Below the pieces are notes generated by a model. The model saw nothing but the letters and a program-made list of their open reading frames with translations, ran no database searches and had not been told where the DNA came from. Shown one piece after another: positions 27,710 through 38,186 of a stretch of DNA of 64,000 nucleotides (position 1 is its first letter; every line of letters begins with the position of its first letter). Source of the DNA: Clostridia bacterium (GTDB lineage Bacteria > Bacillota > Clostridia > Lachnospirales > Anaerotignaceae); the NCBI GenBank assembly GCA_910575055.1, contig CAJTDC010000001.1:434001-498000 (forward strand), in the 5' to 3' direction. The translations under genes and the position numbers were made by a program.

Positions 27710-28207
27710 TTAAAATCTTTTTATAGTATTAAAAGGATACCACCTTAGTATTACTTTTCCTTTTAATTCACTTTCAGAAATAACACCCATATCACGGCTA
27801 TCATAACTATGATTACGATTATCTCCTAATACAAATATGCCCCCCTTTGGCACTGTCAAAGAAACCTCTCCTTCTGTATTCTCTTTTACATATTCTTCTA
27901 ATATTGCTACACCATTACGATATACAGCACCCTCTTTTATTTCTATTGTATCGCCTTCTATACCTATTACTCTTTTAATAACATCTCTTTGACCATATTC
28001 ATCTATCATATGAAATACTACAATATCTCCTGTTTTATATTTTCCTGTCATAGTTAATACACGAGATGTCACTACCTTATCTCCGTCTAAAAAAGTAGGC
28101 TTCATAGAATCTCCTTCTATTGTAACAGGCCACGCAATAAAATAAAGTGCTAAAACAATGATAAAAGCATACAATATTGTTTTGAGCCATTCTTTTACAA
28201 TTTCCAC
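27710..28207 (-). CDS. lepB: Signal peptidase I
   Basis: Membrane protease that removes signal peptides from exported proteins. One N-terminal transmembrane helix (LKTILYAFIIVLALYFIA), the catalytic serine in EGDSMKPTF, the catalytic lysine in IKRVIG, and box E GDNRNHSYDSRDMG are all present. I start at GTG 28207, which has GAGGGG six bases upstream, giving 165 residues, typical of Gram-positive SipS-like enzymes. It lies 49 bases after tldE, so may share its transcript. Confidence 0.93.
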   Translation of the reverse strand: MEIVKEWLKTILYAFIIVLALYFIAWPVTIEGDSMKPTFLDGDKVVTSRVLTMTGKYKTGDIVVFHMIDEYGQRDVIKRVIGIEGDTIEIKEGAVYRNGVAILEEYVKENTEGEVSLTVPKGGIFVLGDNRNHSYDSRDMGVISESELKGKVILRWYPFNTIKRF

Positions 28208-28256
28208 TTTTATCCCCTCGTTTTGATTTTTTATTTTTATCAAATACATACAAACA

Positions 28257-29609
28257 TCAAATTCCTGCTACAGAAATACGCTTTATCATAATCATAGGAG
28301 CACCCATTGTACCATTGCTACTTGGTGTAATGAATTTTAAATCATTTCCCACTTCTTCAATTAACTTTAATACAGTATAAAAATTGCCTCCTATTGTAAT
28401 CTGTTCTACAGGTCGTACAATTTGCCCTCTTTCTATCCAAAATCCTTCTGCCGAAAGTGAAAAATCACCAGAAATTGCATTTGCTCCTGAATGAAGACCT
28501 GCAATATCTGTAATCAAAAGCCCTTCTCCTAATTGTGCCATAAGTGTTCTTGTTGTTTTTCCTCCAGGTTGTATATAGAAATTCGTACACTTTGTTTTTA
28601 CTGTATTTTTATATCCATTTTTAAAGCCATTTCCAGTAGAAACTGTTCTATCTTTTGCTGCAGATTTCAAATTATATAAAAAAGCCTCTAGTTTTCCATT
28701 TTCAATAATGATTTTATTCTTTACCGCTACACCTTCATGGTCAAAAGGAACAGAACCAGATATATTTTCTAAAAGACCATCATCTCTTAATGTAACTTTA
28801 GAAGATGCAATTTTTTCTTTTAATTTTCCTTTTAAAAGAGAAAATCCTTTTTGTACATTTTCTCCATAAAATATACCAGCAAACGCAGAAAGCAACTCTG
28901 CTGCTACATGATTTTCCAAAAGTACTCTATATTCTCCTGATGGCAAACTATATGCTCCTAAATGACTAACTGCTTTTTCTCCTGCTTTTCTTCCAATTTC
29001 TTGAGGATAAAATGTACTCCAATCATTACTTGTCCAGTCCTCTGAAGCAGTTTTGACATCTCCATTTTGCTGTGCGATTGTAGATATATTAGCAACAATA
29101 CCATTTTTTTTATGACAAAGAGAAAGCCCTTTACTATTTGATAATGCAATCGTTTTCTCTATTGTCTGTAACACACAATAATCAATAGAAACTTGTTCAT
29201 ATTCTTGTAGTGCCCCTTGTTCCATTTTTTTTGCGGCTTCCATTTTTTCTTCTGGTGAAAGCATTTTTAATTTCTCATTGTAACTATTTATAGGAGTATA
29301 GTAGTTACTTCCTTCAAATATTACTTCTTTTTCTGTTTCTTCTATAACATCTGCATTCTCTTTTGCTTGTTCAATTAAATATTGTACTGTCTGTTCATTC
29401 ATTGTTGTAGCATAGGCATAACCCATATTACTTTTATAAATTCCTCTAAAGCAAATACCTATTTGATTACTATTTTCATAATGAGAAATTTCTCCTTCTA
29501 ACACAAGTACCTCAAAATTTTCTGTTGCCTCAAAGTATACTTCACAATGCTCAAAACCTTGTTTTAATGCACTTTCCATCAATATTTTTTGAAATTGTTC
29601 TCTTTCCAA
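28257..29609 (-). CDS. tldE: TldE/PmbA-family metalloprotease partner
   Basis: 450 residues of the TldD/PmbA family. It lacks the HExxxH zinc motif, as expected for the TldE subunit, and has the family C-terminal features SVPFDHEGVAVKNK, YNLKSAAKDRTVSTGNGFK, ISGDFSLSAEGFWIERG and TIGGNF. TldD and TldE form a heterodimer that degrades unfolded peptides or processes modified peptides. Start is TTG, with GAGGG six bases upstream, five bases after the tldD stop, so the two genes are coupled. Confidence 0.92.
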   Translation of the reverse strand: MEREQFQKILMESALKQGFEHCEVYFEATENFEVLVLEGEISHYENSNQIGICFRGIYKSNMGYAYATTMNEQTVQYLIEQAKENADVIEETEKEVIFEGSNYYTPINSYNEKLKMLSPEEKMEAAKKMEQGALQEYEQVSIDYCVLQTIEKTIALSNSKGLSLCHKKNGIVANISTIAQQNGDVKTASEDWTSNDWSTFYPQEIGRKAGEKAVSHLGAYSLPSGEYRVLLENHVAAELLSAFAGIFYGENVQKGFSLLKGKLKEKIASSKVTLRDDGLLENISGSVPFDHEGVAVKNKIIIENGKLEAFLYNLKSAAKDRTVSTGNGFKNGYKNTVKTKCTNFYIQPGGKTTRTLMAQLGEGLLITDIAGLHSGANAISGDFSLSAEGFWIERGQIVRPVEQITIGGNFYTVLKLIEEVGNDLKFITPSSNGTMGAPMIMIKRISVAGI

Positions 29610-29613
29610 TGTT

Positions 29614-30999
29614 TTACCCTCTTCCCCCTACTGTAATTTCACTTACTCTAATCATAGGCTGTCCTACATTTGTAGGAATAGAGCCGCTTATACTTCCACA
29701 CATTCCTTGTGCACTTTTTAAATTATTGCCTACTCTATCAATTCTAAGAAGTATTTCATCACCTTTTCCTATGAGTGTAGCACCTCTTACAGGCTCTGCT
29801 ATTTTTCCATTTCGTATCATATAACCTTCTAATACTGCAAAATTAAACACTCCTGTTGCTGGGTCAACACTGCCCCCACCCATACATTTTGCATACAAAC
29901 CATATTCTGTATCTGCAATAATATCTGCTGGTTTTGTATTTCCTGCTGCAATATATGTGTTTGTCATACGAGAAGTAGGAGCAAATTTATAGCTTTCTCT
30001 CCTTGCTGAGCCTGTGGAAGGCATACCCATTTTTTGCCCATTTAATTTATCTACTAAATAAGATTTTAATATACCATTTTCAATTAATACATTTTTTTGA
30101 GTAGGTGTTCCTTCATCATCAATATTTGCAGTACCCCAAGCATTTTCTATAGTGCCATCATCTACTGCTGTTACAATGCTAGAAGCAATTTTATGCCCTA
30201 ATTTTCCAGCAAATACAGAAGCATTTCTTGCTACAGCTGTCGCTTCCAAACTATGTCCACAAGCTTCGTGAAATATAACACCGCCAAAACCATTTTCTAT
30301 TACAACAGTCATTTTTTTACGAGGGCAAATATCTGCCTTTAACATTGTAACTGCAATACGAGAAGCATTTCTTGCTACTTGTTCCATATCAATTTTTTCA
30401 AACAACTCAAATCCCATAGATGCCCCAGGCCCAAAATAACCGCTTTGTTTTTCCGTTTGAGAGGAAGCAATCGCCTCTACTGTCATACGGCTTCTAACAC
30501 GTTCATCTTTGGCTAATATTCCTTTTGTATTTGCAATCAAAACAGATTGCATAATATCTTGATAACCCAGCCTTGTCTGGGAAATTAAATTACTATATAA
30601 AAATGCTGCTGAAGAAGCTCCCTTCATTACTTCAATTTTTTGTTTTTTGGGTATCATATCAGGCATTTTTTGTATTTTATTATAATTTGTTTGAAAAGGT
30701 TTTGTAAAATCAAATATTGCTTTTGTATTATGATTACCTTTCATTGCTAAAGAGGCTTTCTTTGTAATTTCTATTAAATTTTTTTCACTTAAATCGTTTG
30801 TATAAGCATAAACTGCTTGATTACCATAAAACAAGCGTATACCTGCTCCTTTGTCTATACCAGAAAGGGCAGTATCTACTGCTCCGTTGGTCATTGTAAT
30901 GGTATTTTTTTGTGTTTGTTCTACATATATTTCTCCAAAATCTACACGTTGTTCTAATGCTGTAGTTAATACATTTTCTATAATAGAATTTTTTAACAT
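29614..30999 (-). CDS. tldD: TldD metalloprotease catalytic subunit
   Basis: 461 residues. The zinc motif HEACGHSLEA (HExxxH) lies near residue 247 and is followed by TAVDDGTIENAWGTANIDDEG (shortened here), SARRESYKFAPTSRMTNTY, and a C-terminal MCGSISGSIPTNVGQPM. It is the catalytic half of the TldD/TldE pair; its immediate downstream partner is tldE. AAAGGA precedes the ATG. No modified-peptide precursor gene is near, which favours a general proteolytic role. Confidence 0.94.
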   Translation of the reverse strand: MLKNSIIENVLTTALEQRVDFGEIYVEQTQKNTITMTNGAVDTALSGIDKGAGIRLFYGNQAVYAYTNDLSEKNLIEITKKASLAMKGNHNTKAIFDFTKPFQTNYNKIQKMPDMIPKKQKIEVMKGASSAAFLYSNLISQTRLGYQDIMQSVLIANTKGILAKDERVRSRMTVEAIASSQTEKQSGYFGPGASMGFELFEKIDMEQVARNASRIAVTMLKADICPRKKMTVVIENGFGGVIFHEACGHSLEATAVARNASVFAGKLGHKIASSIVTAVDDGTIENAWGTANIDDEGTPTQKNVLIENGILKSYLVDKLNGQKMGMPSTGSARRESYKFAPTSRMTNTYIAAGNTKPADIIADTEYGLYAKCMGGGSVDPATGVFNFAVLEGYMIRNGKIAEPVRGATLIGKGDEILLRIDRVGNNLKSAQGMCGSISGSIPTNVGQPMIRVSEITVGGRG

Positions 31000-31130
31000 A
31001 TCAGTGTCCTTTCTTTATAAAAATGATATTGTATTATATTAATATCATATCAGTGTTATGAAATACTTTTAAAAATAGCATAACAATGTTACAGCATTTA
31101 TGCAATATATTTTCACTCATTCCACTATTT

Positions 31131-31655
31131 TCATCTGCTCAAATAAGTATTAATTGCCTCTAAATACTGCAATATACCATTTTTCTGCATAATACAATAT
31201 TTTTGTTCAAAAGCATTAAATGGTATAGATTTTCTTCCTCCTTTTTGAGATGCTATCCAATATTGTTCTAGTGTTTCAAACGGCAAAAAATAAAATCTAT
31301 CTATTGCTGAAAAATGTACCAATAAAAATGAAATGCCTTTTTGCTTTTGAAAGTCTTTCATAAACTGTATTTGATGAGGATGTATATTTTGTATAGGCAA
31401 ACTTTTCAAACTGGTTTCTTTGGCATCAAAACATACAGGAATACCTTGCACAACACCCATATAATCTACAGTGCTTTGCTGCCCAAAATAAGCCAATGTA
31501 ATGGTTCTTTTTTTATTGTCTACTTCTACAGGTGTAATAGGTGTAGGTATTTTTTGAAACAATGCTAATCCCTTTTGTCTATAAAACTCATTTGTAAAAT
31601 TAATTAAATCTTCTAATGCACTTCCTCGTAATCCCCTTGTATTCCAATAACCCAT
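31131..31655 (-). CDS. recU: Holliday junction resolvase RecU
   Basis: Firmicute resolvase that cuts four-way DNA junctions and aids RecA. 174 residues with N-terminal NTRGLRGSALEDLIN, catalytic region STVDYMGVVQGIPVCFDAKET carrying the metal-binding Asp and Glu-Lys pair (written only in part as a motif), and IHPHQIQFMKDF. AGGAGG precedes the ATG by four bases. It starts eight bases after queG, so is probably cotranscribed. In Bacillus recU neighbours a penicillin-binding protein gene, which is not seen here. Confidence 0.92.
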   Translation of the reverse strand: MGYWNTRGLRGSALEDLINFTNEFYRQKGLALFQKIPTPITPVEVDNKKRTITLAYFGQQSTVDYMGVVQGIPVCFDAKETSLKSLPIQNIHPHQIQFMKDFQKQKGISFLLVHFSAIDRFYFLPFETLEQYWIASQKGGRKSIPFNAFEQKYCIMQKNGILQYLEAINTYLSR

Positions 31656-31663
31656 AATACCTC

Positions 31664-32746
31664 CTATTTATTATATCGATTAATCATTTGTAATTGCTGC
31701 TTGATTTCTTCTGATTTTTCTACTTTTTCTGCTTGTTTTAAAAGCAAAAATCCCTCTGACATATTCAAATTATAAATTGCTCTTATAGCAGTATGTCTGA
31801 TTAATTCTCTTTCATCTTTTAGTGCTTCTTCCAGCAAAGGCAATGCCTTTATTGAGCCACTATTTCCTAAAGCAATTACAGCATTTCTCTGCAATACTTT
31901 TTTTCCTCTCCAGCCTGCTGCTGTTTTAGAAATACTCTGTAAAAATGCCTTATTAGAGCAATGAAGTATTTCTTCTAATGAAAAAATTGTTTGTTTTTCT
32001 TTAAAACATTGTAATGCTTTTTGATTTTTAGGACAAATAATTTGACAAACATCACAACCATATAATTGTTTGAACATTGTTTTCATAATATCTGCTGGTA
32101 ATACGGTTTTTGTTTGTGTTAAATAAGAAATACATTTTTTCATATCAAATTGCTTTTGTGATAATGCACCAGTAGGACAAAAAGTAATACAACTCCTACA
32201 GCTTCCACAATCCCCTATAATCTGTTTATTTTGTTTTAATGATAAATTAGTCATCATATAACCAAAAAAGGCGAGAGAGCCAAATTTCGCTGTATGAACA
32301 CAGTTATTTTTTCCTATCCAGCCTAAACCTGCCCTTACTGCAACTGCTCTGTCTACAAGAGGCCCAGTGTCTACAAAATACTGACATTCAAATCCTTCTA
32401 TTTTTTGTTTCAAAAATTGTTCTAATGCTTTGAAATGCTCTTTTAAAGCAATATGATAATCTGTTGCTACTGCTGCTATTGAAAATTCTCCCATTAAAGT
32501 AGTGTCACATTGTTGTAGCTTTTTACGAACACCATAACCCATAGCTAAAACAATAATACTTTTTGCTTCTGACATTGTTTTACAAGGATATATTCTTTTT
32601 GCAATATCTTGCTCTGCAAAGCCTTGTAATTCACTGTTATTTTCTATCAGTATTTGCTGTAGTTCTAAAAAAGGCTCTGCTGTGGTAATACCTACCTCTA
32701 AATTTCTATGCTCTGCAAATTGTTTTATTTCTTGTTCTAGTGTCAT
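31664..32746 (-). CDS. queG: Epoxyqueuosine reductase
   Basis: Cobalamin and iron-sulfur enzyme for the last step of queuosine synthesis in tRNA. 360 residues with VDTGPLVDRAVAVRAGLGWIGKN in the middle (described, not quoted further), two ferredoxin-like clusters CGSCRSCITFCPTGAL and CDVCQIICPKN, and C-terminal HEAT-like repeats. AAAGGAG precedes the ATG. Other queuosine genes are absent from this window, so the cell may salvage a precursor. Confidence 0.93.
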   Translation of the reverse strand: MTLEQEIKQFAEHRNLEVGITTAEPFLELQQILIENNSELQGFAEQDIAKRIYPCKTMSEAKSIIVLAMGYGVRKKLQQCDTTLMGEFSIAAVATDYHIALKEHFKALEQFLKQKIEGFECQYFVDTGPLVDRAVAVRAGLGWIGKNNCVHTAKFGSLAFFGYMMTNLSLKQNKQIIGDCGSCRSCITFCPTGALSQKQFDMKKCISYLTQTKTVLPADIMKTMFKQLYGCDVCQIICPKNQKALQCFKEKQTIFSLEEILHCSNKAFLQSISKTAAGWRGKKVLQRNAVIALGNSGSIKALPLLEEALKDERELIRHTAIRAIYNLNMSEGFLLLKQAEKVEKSEEIKQQLQMINRYNK

Positions 32747-32763
32747 ATGTTCTCCTTTTGTTG

Positions 32764-32793
32764 TGTAAAAAGAACACTCCTTTCGGAGTGTTC
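32764..32793 (-). terminator. Terminator of the SLH surface-protein operon
   Basis: Perfect stem GAACACTCC/GGAGTGTTC with a four-base loop, then TTTTTACAC on the minus strand. Confidence 0.85.
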
Positions 32794-32838
32794 CCTTACC
32801 TATTTTTATTGTATTTTATAAATTTGTAATACAAATTA

Positions 32839-35800
32839 TCAGCCAAATGGGTGAATAACTGTTACATAATCATCATCTAATCCTGTTTCTATCCAAGCTG
32901 GTCTACGATCACGGAGAGAACCATCAAAATCATCTATTATTGTTCTCTCTATAAAGCTAATGTTTAATGTACCACGTGCTCCTCCATTTGCATTAGGAAT
33001 TGCATTACCTTCTACATCACAAATTGGATATGGGAATGTTATTCTTCCTTCTCCTAAATGGATATTAGTATAATTTAATGTGAATGAAGATATGCCTTCT
33101 CCTACTGCTCTGCCTTCCATATCTCTAGCAACAGACATTGTAATATCATTTTTTGTCATTTTAAACTCTGCTTTTCTTGACCTGCCTTGTGTATCTAATA
33201 CAATTTCTCCGCTTTTTGGTGTAACGTCTAAATTGTTTAACAATACTTCATATGTCAGTGGATTGATAGAACCATCTCTGCCCATATAATACAAAGCCTC
33301 ATCTGAACTTACTGTAACACTACCACTGTATAATTCATCTGGGTCACCTGTATTCCAAGGCTTAACATTATATCCTATTGTAATACTTGGTGGTATCAAA
33401 TCCAATGCACCAAATTCATCAGACCATTTTACTTCAGAGTCATAACCTAATGCTGTACTTGTTCCCAAATAGTTTCTTGCTACTGCATGGAATATATATT
33501 TTACTCCTGGACGTAATCCTTTTATTGGAATATCAACTGTAGTAAGTCCTACTTCTGGGTCTACTTCTATAATTTGCTGCCCTCTTACAAGAGGTTGGTT
33601 ACTAGGTTCTGTGTAACCATTTTTAATTTGTTCTGCATTAATCTGGCCACCAGCATAACCATTTGCACTAGTTGCTGCTGGATATACTACATAATACAGT
33701 GTAGATGTTTTATCTACTGTAAGCTGTATTGTAACAGCATCTGCTGCATTTTCATCATTTAATACAAGTATATTTGTAATAGTTGGTGGTACTAAGTCTT
33801 TTGTTCTAAAACGGTTAATATACAATGGAGAAGGGTCAGCAGGTGTTCCTTTCAAAACACTATACATAATATAATCTGTAGCTGGTTCTAATCCTTCTAT
33901 TTCCAAATTGTCCATAACAATATATGGGTTTGGTATAGAATGGCGTCCTTTTATAACATTTGCACCATTTATTGTACCATAAAATACGTCTTGTGCTGTA
34001 ATGGTAGCATTTTCTACATTGGTACGAGGCATTATCATATAATACATTGTTGCTTCTTTATCTGTCTGCAAACGTGGACGGATAGTATAGTCTGATACAT
34101 ACTGATATGTAGCAGGGTACTGGTCTGGTGCATCTGTTTGGAATTCGTCCAACATAGGATAGCCTTCTATAAATTTAGGTACTACAGTATCTGTAAATGG
34201 TATTGTCATATTAAATGGCATTGGGCTTGTTACCTCTAACGCACCTGCTGCAATGGCATCATCAAAACCTTTTACAGGAGCACCTGCCGCTGGTTGTAAT
34301 GTTGTTCTGGAACCTACAATACATTTTATGCTCATACTTACATTTGCTGTCCAGCCTGCACTTTCCGGCTTACCATCAATACTACGTATTTTGATAGCAT
34401 ATTCTTTTGGCTCTAATTGATTAAATCTTTCAAATAAATAAGTTGGCTCATTGTGCATTACTCTATCCAAAATATGATGAAGTGAAATACCATTTGTACC
34501 TGTATCACTATCACTTGCATTAATTTGTGCATCATAATCTACTTCCTGACCTGTTGTCAAATCTATTCTTGTACCTGTCAACAATCTAAAATCTGCATCA
34601 TTTGGTCCTTTTTCGTATAAGTCAAATGTAATATTAGAAGTAGAATATATCAACATATCATAAAGTAATTCATCATTTGTATCATTTGACTGTGGTGTTG
34701 CTGTAAATGTTACATCATAATCCTGTGGTGCAATGGTCTGTACTAATGATACTAAAGAAGGTACTGTTCTAAACTCTGGCAGCATTGTTTTATCTTCCAT
34801 TTTGTTATTTGTTGTATCTACAATGCCATTCAGTTCAAATTGATATCTTGAACCACTGCTCATAGGAATAGTACGTGATGGAAATGTTACTACTGTCTTT
34901 CCTTTTTCTAGTGTCACTGTTGCTCTATTGAAATTGATTTCTACTGTTTTTGTTTCTACTGTTGTAAGGTCATACAATGTAATGTGATTTGCTAAATTTT
35001 CTGGAGCAAGGTCAACAAATTCGTTATCCTCTATTACTTTTACTTCTTCACTAAACACTATTCTTACATCAGTAGAAGCAGTTGGATATTCGTCCATCAT
35101 TTCCGTAAATTCCTGTGTTGCTGTTGGTGGAATTTCATCTAATGTTTTAATCAGTCTTTTTTCAATTTCAGACATATTTCCCTCATTATCTACAGCAACC
35201 ATATAAATATCATAAGCAACTTCTTCTTGCAGTCTAGTTACATTTAATTTTCCTTCTACTTCTGATTTTGCTGTACCAGAGCCTTTTGAAATACCAGTTA
35301 CACCGTTTATAATCGCTAATTTTGCTTCATCAGAAGTAAGTGGTGGTATTATCATAGAGCCAACTGGTGGAGGTGGAAAGTCTTCTCCTCTATCCATAAC
35401 CACATAGTATACTTTTGCGTCCTCATCTACTTTATAAAGCATTTCTACAGAAGTTTTTGTTACTTTATTTGATTTTGGGTAATCTTCCATAAAATGAGGT
35501 GATGTTTTATCAGATGTGGTAAATGTCAGTTTTTTCATTGAAGTATCTTTTTGTTCCACATCATCACGTCCAACAATATATAAATCATATGTTGTTTTTT
35601 CTTCCAATCCAGAAATACCAAATTCAAATTCTATATTCTTTTTACAGTCTTTTATTGTTCCTTTTGCTAAATGTCCGCTAAGGCTTCCACGTCTTACTTC
35701 ATATGCTGTTGGTGCTAAGCTACCTGTTGGGAATAATGCCCAATATGTTGTTAAATCTTTATTTGTAACAGCGGAAATCGTTGCTGTTGTATTTGTAGTT

Positions 35801-37548
35801 TCTTTTATTCTAGGAGAACCAGATAAATACTGTGGTGATGTATTATCCGTTGTGGTAAACGTAATTCTCTCTCTTGTACTGATATCTTCTCTATCATCTA
35901 CCAGTGCAGCAGTCAGTGTATATTCTGCATCTTTTGTTAAACCGCTGACATTAATAGTATATTCTGTATCTGATTTTGCTGTTGTAATCCTTCCAGATTT
36001 TATAATATCTTTTCGTCTTTCTGGTTTTAATAAATCATCATCTGAAACAGAAGCTGTATCTGACTCTGTTACTGCCCAATAAACAGTACCTGGTTTATTT
36101 GTTTTTACAAGTATACTTACTTTTGTTGCTTCTATCAAGTCCATTTTAGGGTATCTGCTTAATATTCTAGGGAATGAAGAAGCTTCTTCTGCATCTTTAC
36201 TTGTCATTGTCTTGCCATTTATTCTAGCAGTTGCTCCTGGACGTAATATAATGCTATCTGGCAGCATAGAAATTGTCACACCATCTGCATTGATATTTGC
36301 TTGACCTATATCGCCATTGCCTTTTATATCTGTTTTTACATCAATAAATGCTTCTGCAACATAAGCACGTTCATCTATTGTTGTGGTACTGCCTTCAGCT
36401 GTTTCATCAATTACCAATGTATTGATTTCTCCAGAGTCCAAATAAAGATTATTTTCTTCTCCTTTTACTGTTACAGTACCATATGTACCTCTTAAATGTA
36501 AATCAGTATCTTCTGGACCATTTAATTCTACATTTTCAAAACCGCCTTCTAAATCAGAAAGTTCTTCTAAATAGGAATTTGATTTTATTTTTGTGTTTGT
36601 AATTTGTGTGTTACCATCTACTTTTACAGAAACAGGTTTATCTTGTGGAGCATTTATAATCATTTCTCTTATAGTAGAGTCTGTAAACACAATACTGCTT
36701 GCTCCTACATTACTCTCACCAGCACCACTGATAATGACTTGTCCTGTTACTGTTACATTTCTCAAATTAGTAAAACCAAGTTCTACACCTTCTGTAATGT
36801 ATAAATCTCCATTAATAACAGTATCATGAAGTGTTACGCCTGATTTTGATATTGTTATATTACCATCAATATTACCATAAGTATAATCACCAGGTTGATT
36901 GATAATTTTTCCTAAAGCATTGTATAATATTGTACCTGCTTCTGCTCTGGTAATATTGTTTTTAGGACGAAATGTTCCATCTCGATAACCAGTAATGACT
37001 CCTTTATCTGCTGCTGCATTAATAGAGCCTCTACTCCACGTTGGAAAACTCATACCATCTACAAAATCTGTATTTACCCTATCGTCTTCTTCATATTTTA
37101 AATTTCTTGTTAAAAAAGCAACTGCCTGTTCTCTTGTTAAATTGTCTGAAGCTCCTGAAATATTTCTTCCGCTTCCAACAAAATAGCCTTGTGTTGCTGC
37201 AATATCAATTTCATTGGCATACCATTCTGTACCAGTAATATCTCTAAATTTTGTTTTTCCTGTTGTTTCGTGGTATCCCATACCTTTATTGAGCATAGTA
37301 ACAAATTCTGCCCTTGTAATGTCATTGTCAGGGTTCATATTTCCATTGGTATCTCCTGACATAATTCCATTATCATATAAACTTCTCAAATAAGGTTCAG
37401 ACCATTTGCTGCCATTCATATTAAAGCCTGCTGCATATGTTTGTTTCAATAACAAACCTTCAGAAACAAAAAACTGACTTGTCAACATAGAAATTGCAGC
37501 AGCAATGGCTATCATTTTTTTTGCTTTGCTCTGCATTTTTTTCATCAT
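32839..37548 (-). CDS. Large SLH-domain cell-surface protein with Fn3/Ig-like repeats
   Basis: 1569 residues. Signal peptide to about residue 40 (ending TYAAG), then three S-layer homology modules at about 46-90, 100-150 and 160-213 with TRAE/TREQ motifs that bind pyruvylated wall polymer. Residues 220-440 form a beta-helix-like region (NGDLYITEGV, VTVTGQVIISG). At least five beta-sandwich repeats follow, several opening with P-x-F/I-x-x-x-Y-P and containing a V/M-Y-Y-V/M-V strand. It overlaps the PilZ gene by ATGA, so is translationally coupled. Its length and position in a flagellar operon are unusual; adhesin, S-layer or sheath roles are all possible. Confidence 0.88.
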   Translation of the reverse strand: MMKKMQSKAKKMIAIAAAISMLTSQFFVSEGLLLKQTYAAGFNMNGSKWSEPYLRSLYDNGIMSGDTNGNMNPDNDITRAEFVTMLNKGMGYHETTGKTKFRDITGTEWYANEIDIAATQGYFVGSGRNISGASDNLTREQAVAFLTRNLKYEEDDRVNTDFVDGMSFPTWSRGSINAAADKGVITGYRDGTFRPKNNITRAEAGTILYNALGKIINQPGDYTYGNIDGNITISKSGVTLHDTVINGDLYITEGVELGFTNLRNVTVTGQVIISGAGESNVGASSIVFTDSTIREMIINAPQDKPVSVKVDGNTQITNTKIKSNSYLEELSDLEGGFENVELNGPEDTDLHLRGTYGTVTVKGEENNLYLDSGEINTLVIDETAEGSTTTIDERAYVAEAFIDVKTDIKGNGDIGQANINADGVTISMLPDSIILRPGATARINGKTMTSKDAEEASSFPRILSRYPKMDLIEATKVSILVKTNKPGTVYWAVTESDTASVSDDDLLKPERRKDIIKSGRITTAKSDTEYTINVSGLTKDAEYTLTAALVDDREDISTRERITFTTTDNTSPQYLSGSPRIKETTNTTATISAVTNKDLTTYWALFPTGSLAPTAYEVRRGSLSGHLAKGTIKDCKKNIEFEFGISGLEEKTTYDLYIVGRDDVEQKDTSMKKLTFTTSDKTSPHFMEDYPKSNKVTKTSVEMLYKVDEDAKVYYVVMDRGEDFPPPPVGSMIIPPLTSDEAKLAIINGVTGISKGSGTAKSEVEGKLNVTRLQEEVAYDIYMVAVDNEGNMSEIEKRLIKTLDEIPPTATQEFTEMMDEYPTASTDVRIVFSEEVKVIEDNEFVDLAPENLANHITLYDLTTVETKTVEINFNRATVTLEKGKTVVTFPSRTIPMSSGSRYQFELNGIVDTTNNKMEDKTMLPEFRTVPSLVSLVQTIAPQDYDVTFTATPQSNDTNDELLYDMLIYSTSNITFDLYEKGPNDADFRLLTGTRIDLTTGQEVDYDAQINASDSDTGTNGISLHHILDRVMHNEPTYLFERFNQLEPKEYAIKIRSIDGKPESAGWTANVSMSIKCIVGSRTTLQPAAGAPVKGFDDAIAAGALEVTSPMPFNMTIPFTDTVVPKFIEGYPMLDEFQTDAPDQYPATYQYVSDYTIRPRLQTDKEATMYYMIMPRTNVENATITAQDVFYGTINGANVIKGRHSIPNPYIVMDNLEIEGLEPATDYIMYSVLKGTPADPSPLYINRFRTKDLVPPTITNILVLNDENAADAVTIQLTVDKTSTLYYVVYPAATSANGYAGGQINAEQIKNGYTEPSNQPLVRGQQIIEVDPEVGLTTVDIPIKGLRPGVKYIFHAVARNYLGTSTALGYDSEVKWSDEFGALDLIPPSITIGYNVKPWNTGDPDELYSGSVTVSSDEALYYMGRDGSINPLTYEVLLNNLDVTPKSGEIVLDTQGRSRKAEFKMTKNDITMSVARDMEGRAVGEGISSFTLNYTNIHLGEGRITFPYPICDVEGNAIPNANGGARGTLNISFIERTIIDDFDGSLRDRRPAWIETGLDDDYVTVIHPFG

Positions 37549-38165
37549 TTATTTTTCTCCTCCATCATTTTTTTGTGGTGACGACGCATTTGTATTTTAA
37601 ATATTGCTTTTCTTAGCATACGCTCTTCTACAATATCTAAATCTGTAAATTTACTACCATATACATACTGTTTTTTTTCTGGTTGAAATTCCTTTCTCAT
37701 AATAGTAAGGTCAATGACAGTAGGCGGAGAAGTAATAGGAACTACTACTTCATAAGTACCTTCTTTGTCAAAATCCGCTTTTGAAACAAACCCTATACCA
37801 CCACAGCTAATATCGTTTGTAACAATAGGAACAGCAACTGGTATTTTTTGTTCCTCTGGTGGAAATAATTTTATCAAATTTGTATCTACACGAATTTTTA
37901 TTTTAATTTCAGTTCTCATTTGAGCACTAATATTAACTACATCTGTAAAAAAAATAGTATCTCCTTTTATTTCAGCAATTTCACCTTGATAAATTTCTGC
38001 ATAACTCTGCATTTTATGAAATTTTACTGACTTTAATCCTCTTAAAACATTCACATCATCTACTATTTTTAATGTCATTTTACTTCCATGTTGTTCCATC
38101 AAAACAGCCTCACATAAAACCATATCACTGTTTTCAGAAAGAACAGCATACTTTTCTTGTGCCAA
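37545..38165 (-). CDS. PilZ-like c-di-GMP-binding protein, atypical motif
   Basis: 206 residues. The N-terminal YcgR-N-like beta domain precedes a PilZ-like domain with NDISCGGIGF, matching the D/N-x-S-x-x-G half of the c-di-GMP site. The other half should be RxxxR, but here the region reads MRTEIKIKIRVD, offering only K-x-x-x-R, so binding may be weak or lost. Start is TTG 38165, eight bases after AGGAGG; the GTG at 38174 is too close. In flagellated bacteria such proteins act as motor brakes. It sits between a FlhB-like gene and the SLH gene, with a four-base overlap to the latter. Confidence 0.78.
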   Translation of the reverse strand: MAQEKYAVLSENSDMVLCEAVLMEQHGSKMTLKIVDDVNVLRGLKSVKFHKMQSYAEIYQGEIAEIKGDTIFFTDVVNISAQMRTEIKIKIRVDTNLIKLFPPEEQKIPVAVPIVTNDISCGGIGFVSKADFDKEGTYEVVVPITSPPTVIDLTIMRKEFQPEKKQYVYGSKFTDLDIVEERMLRKAIFKIQMRRHHKKMMEEKNK

Positions 38166-38186
38166 AATGAACACCTCCTAATAAAA

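Noticed and set aside
35516-36082. 188-codon plus-strand frame opposite the SLH gene
   Set aside because: Antisense to a clear repeat region with conserved domains; no start signal.
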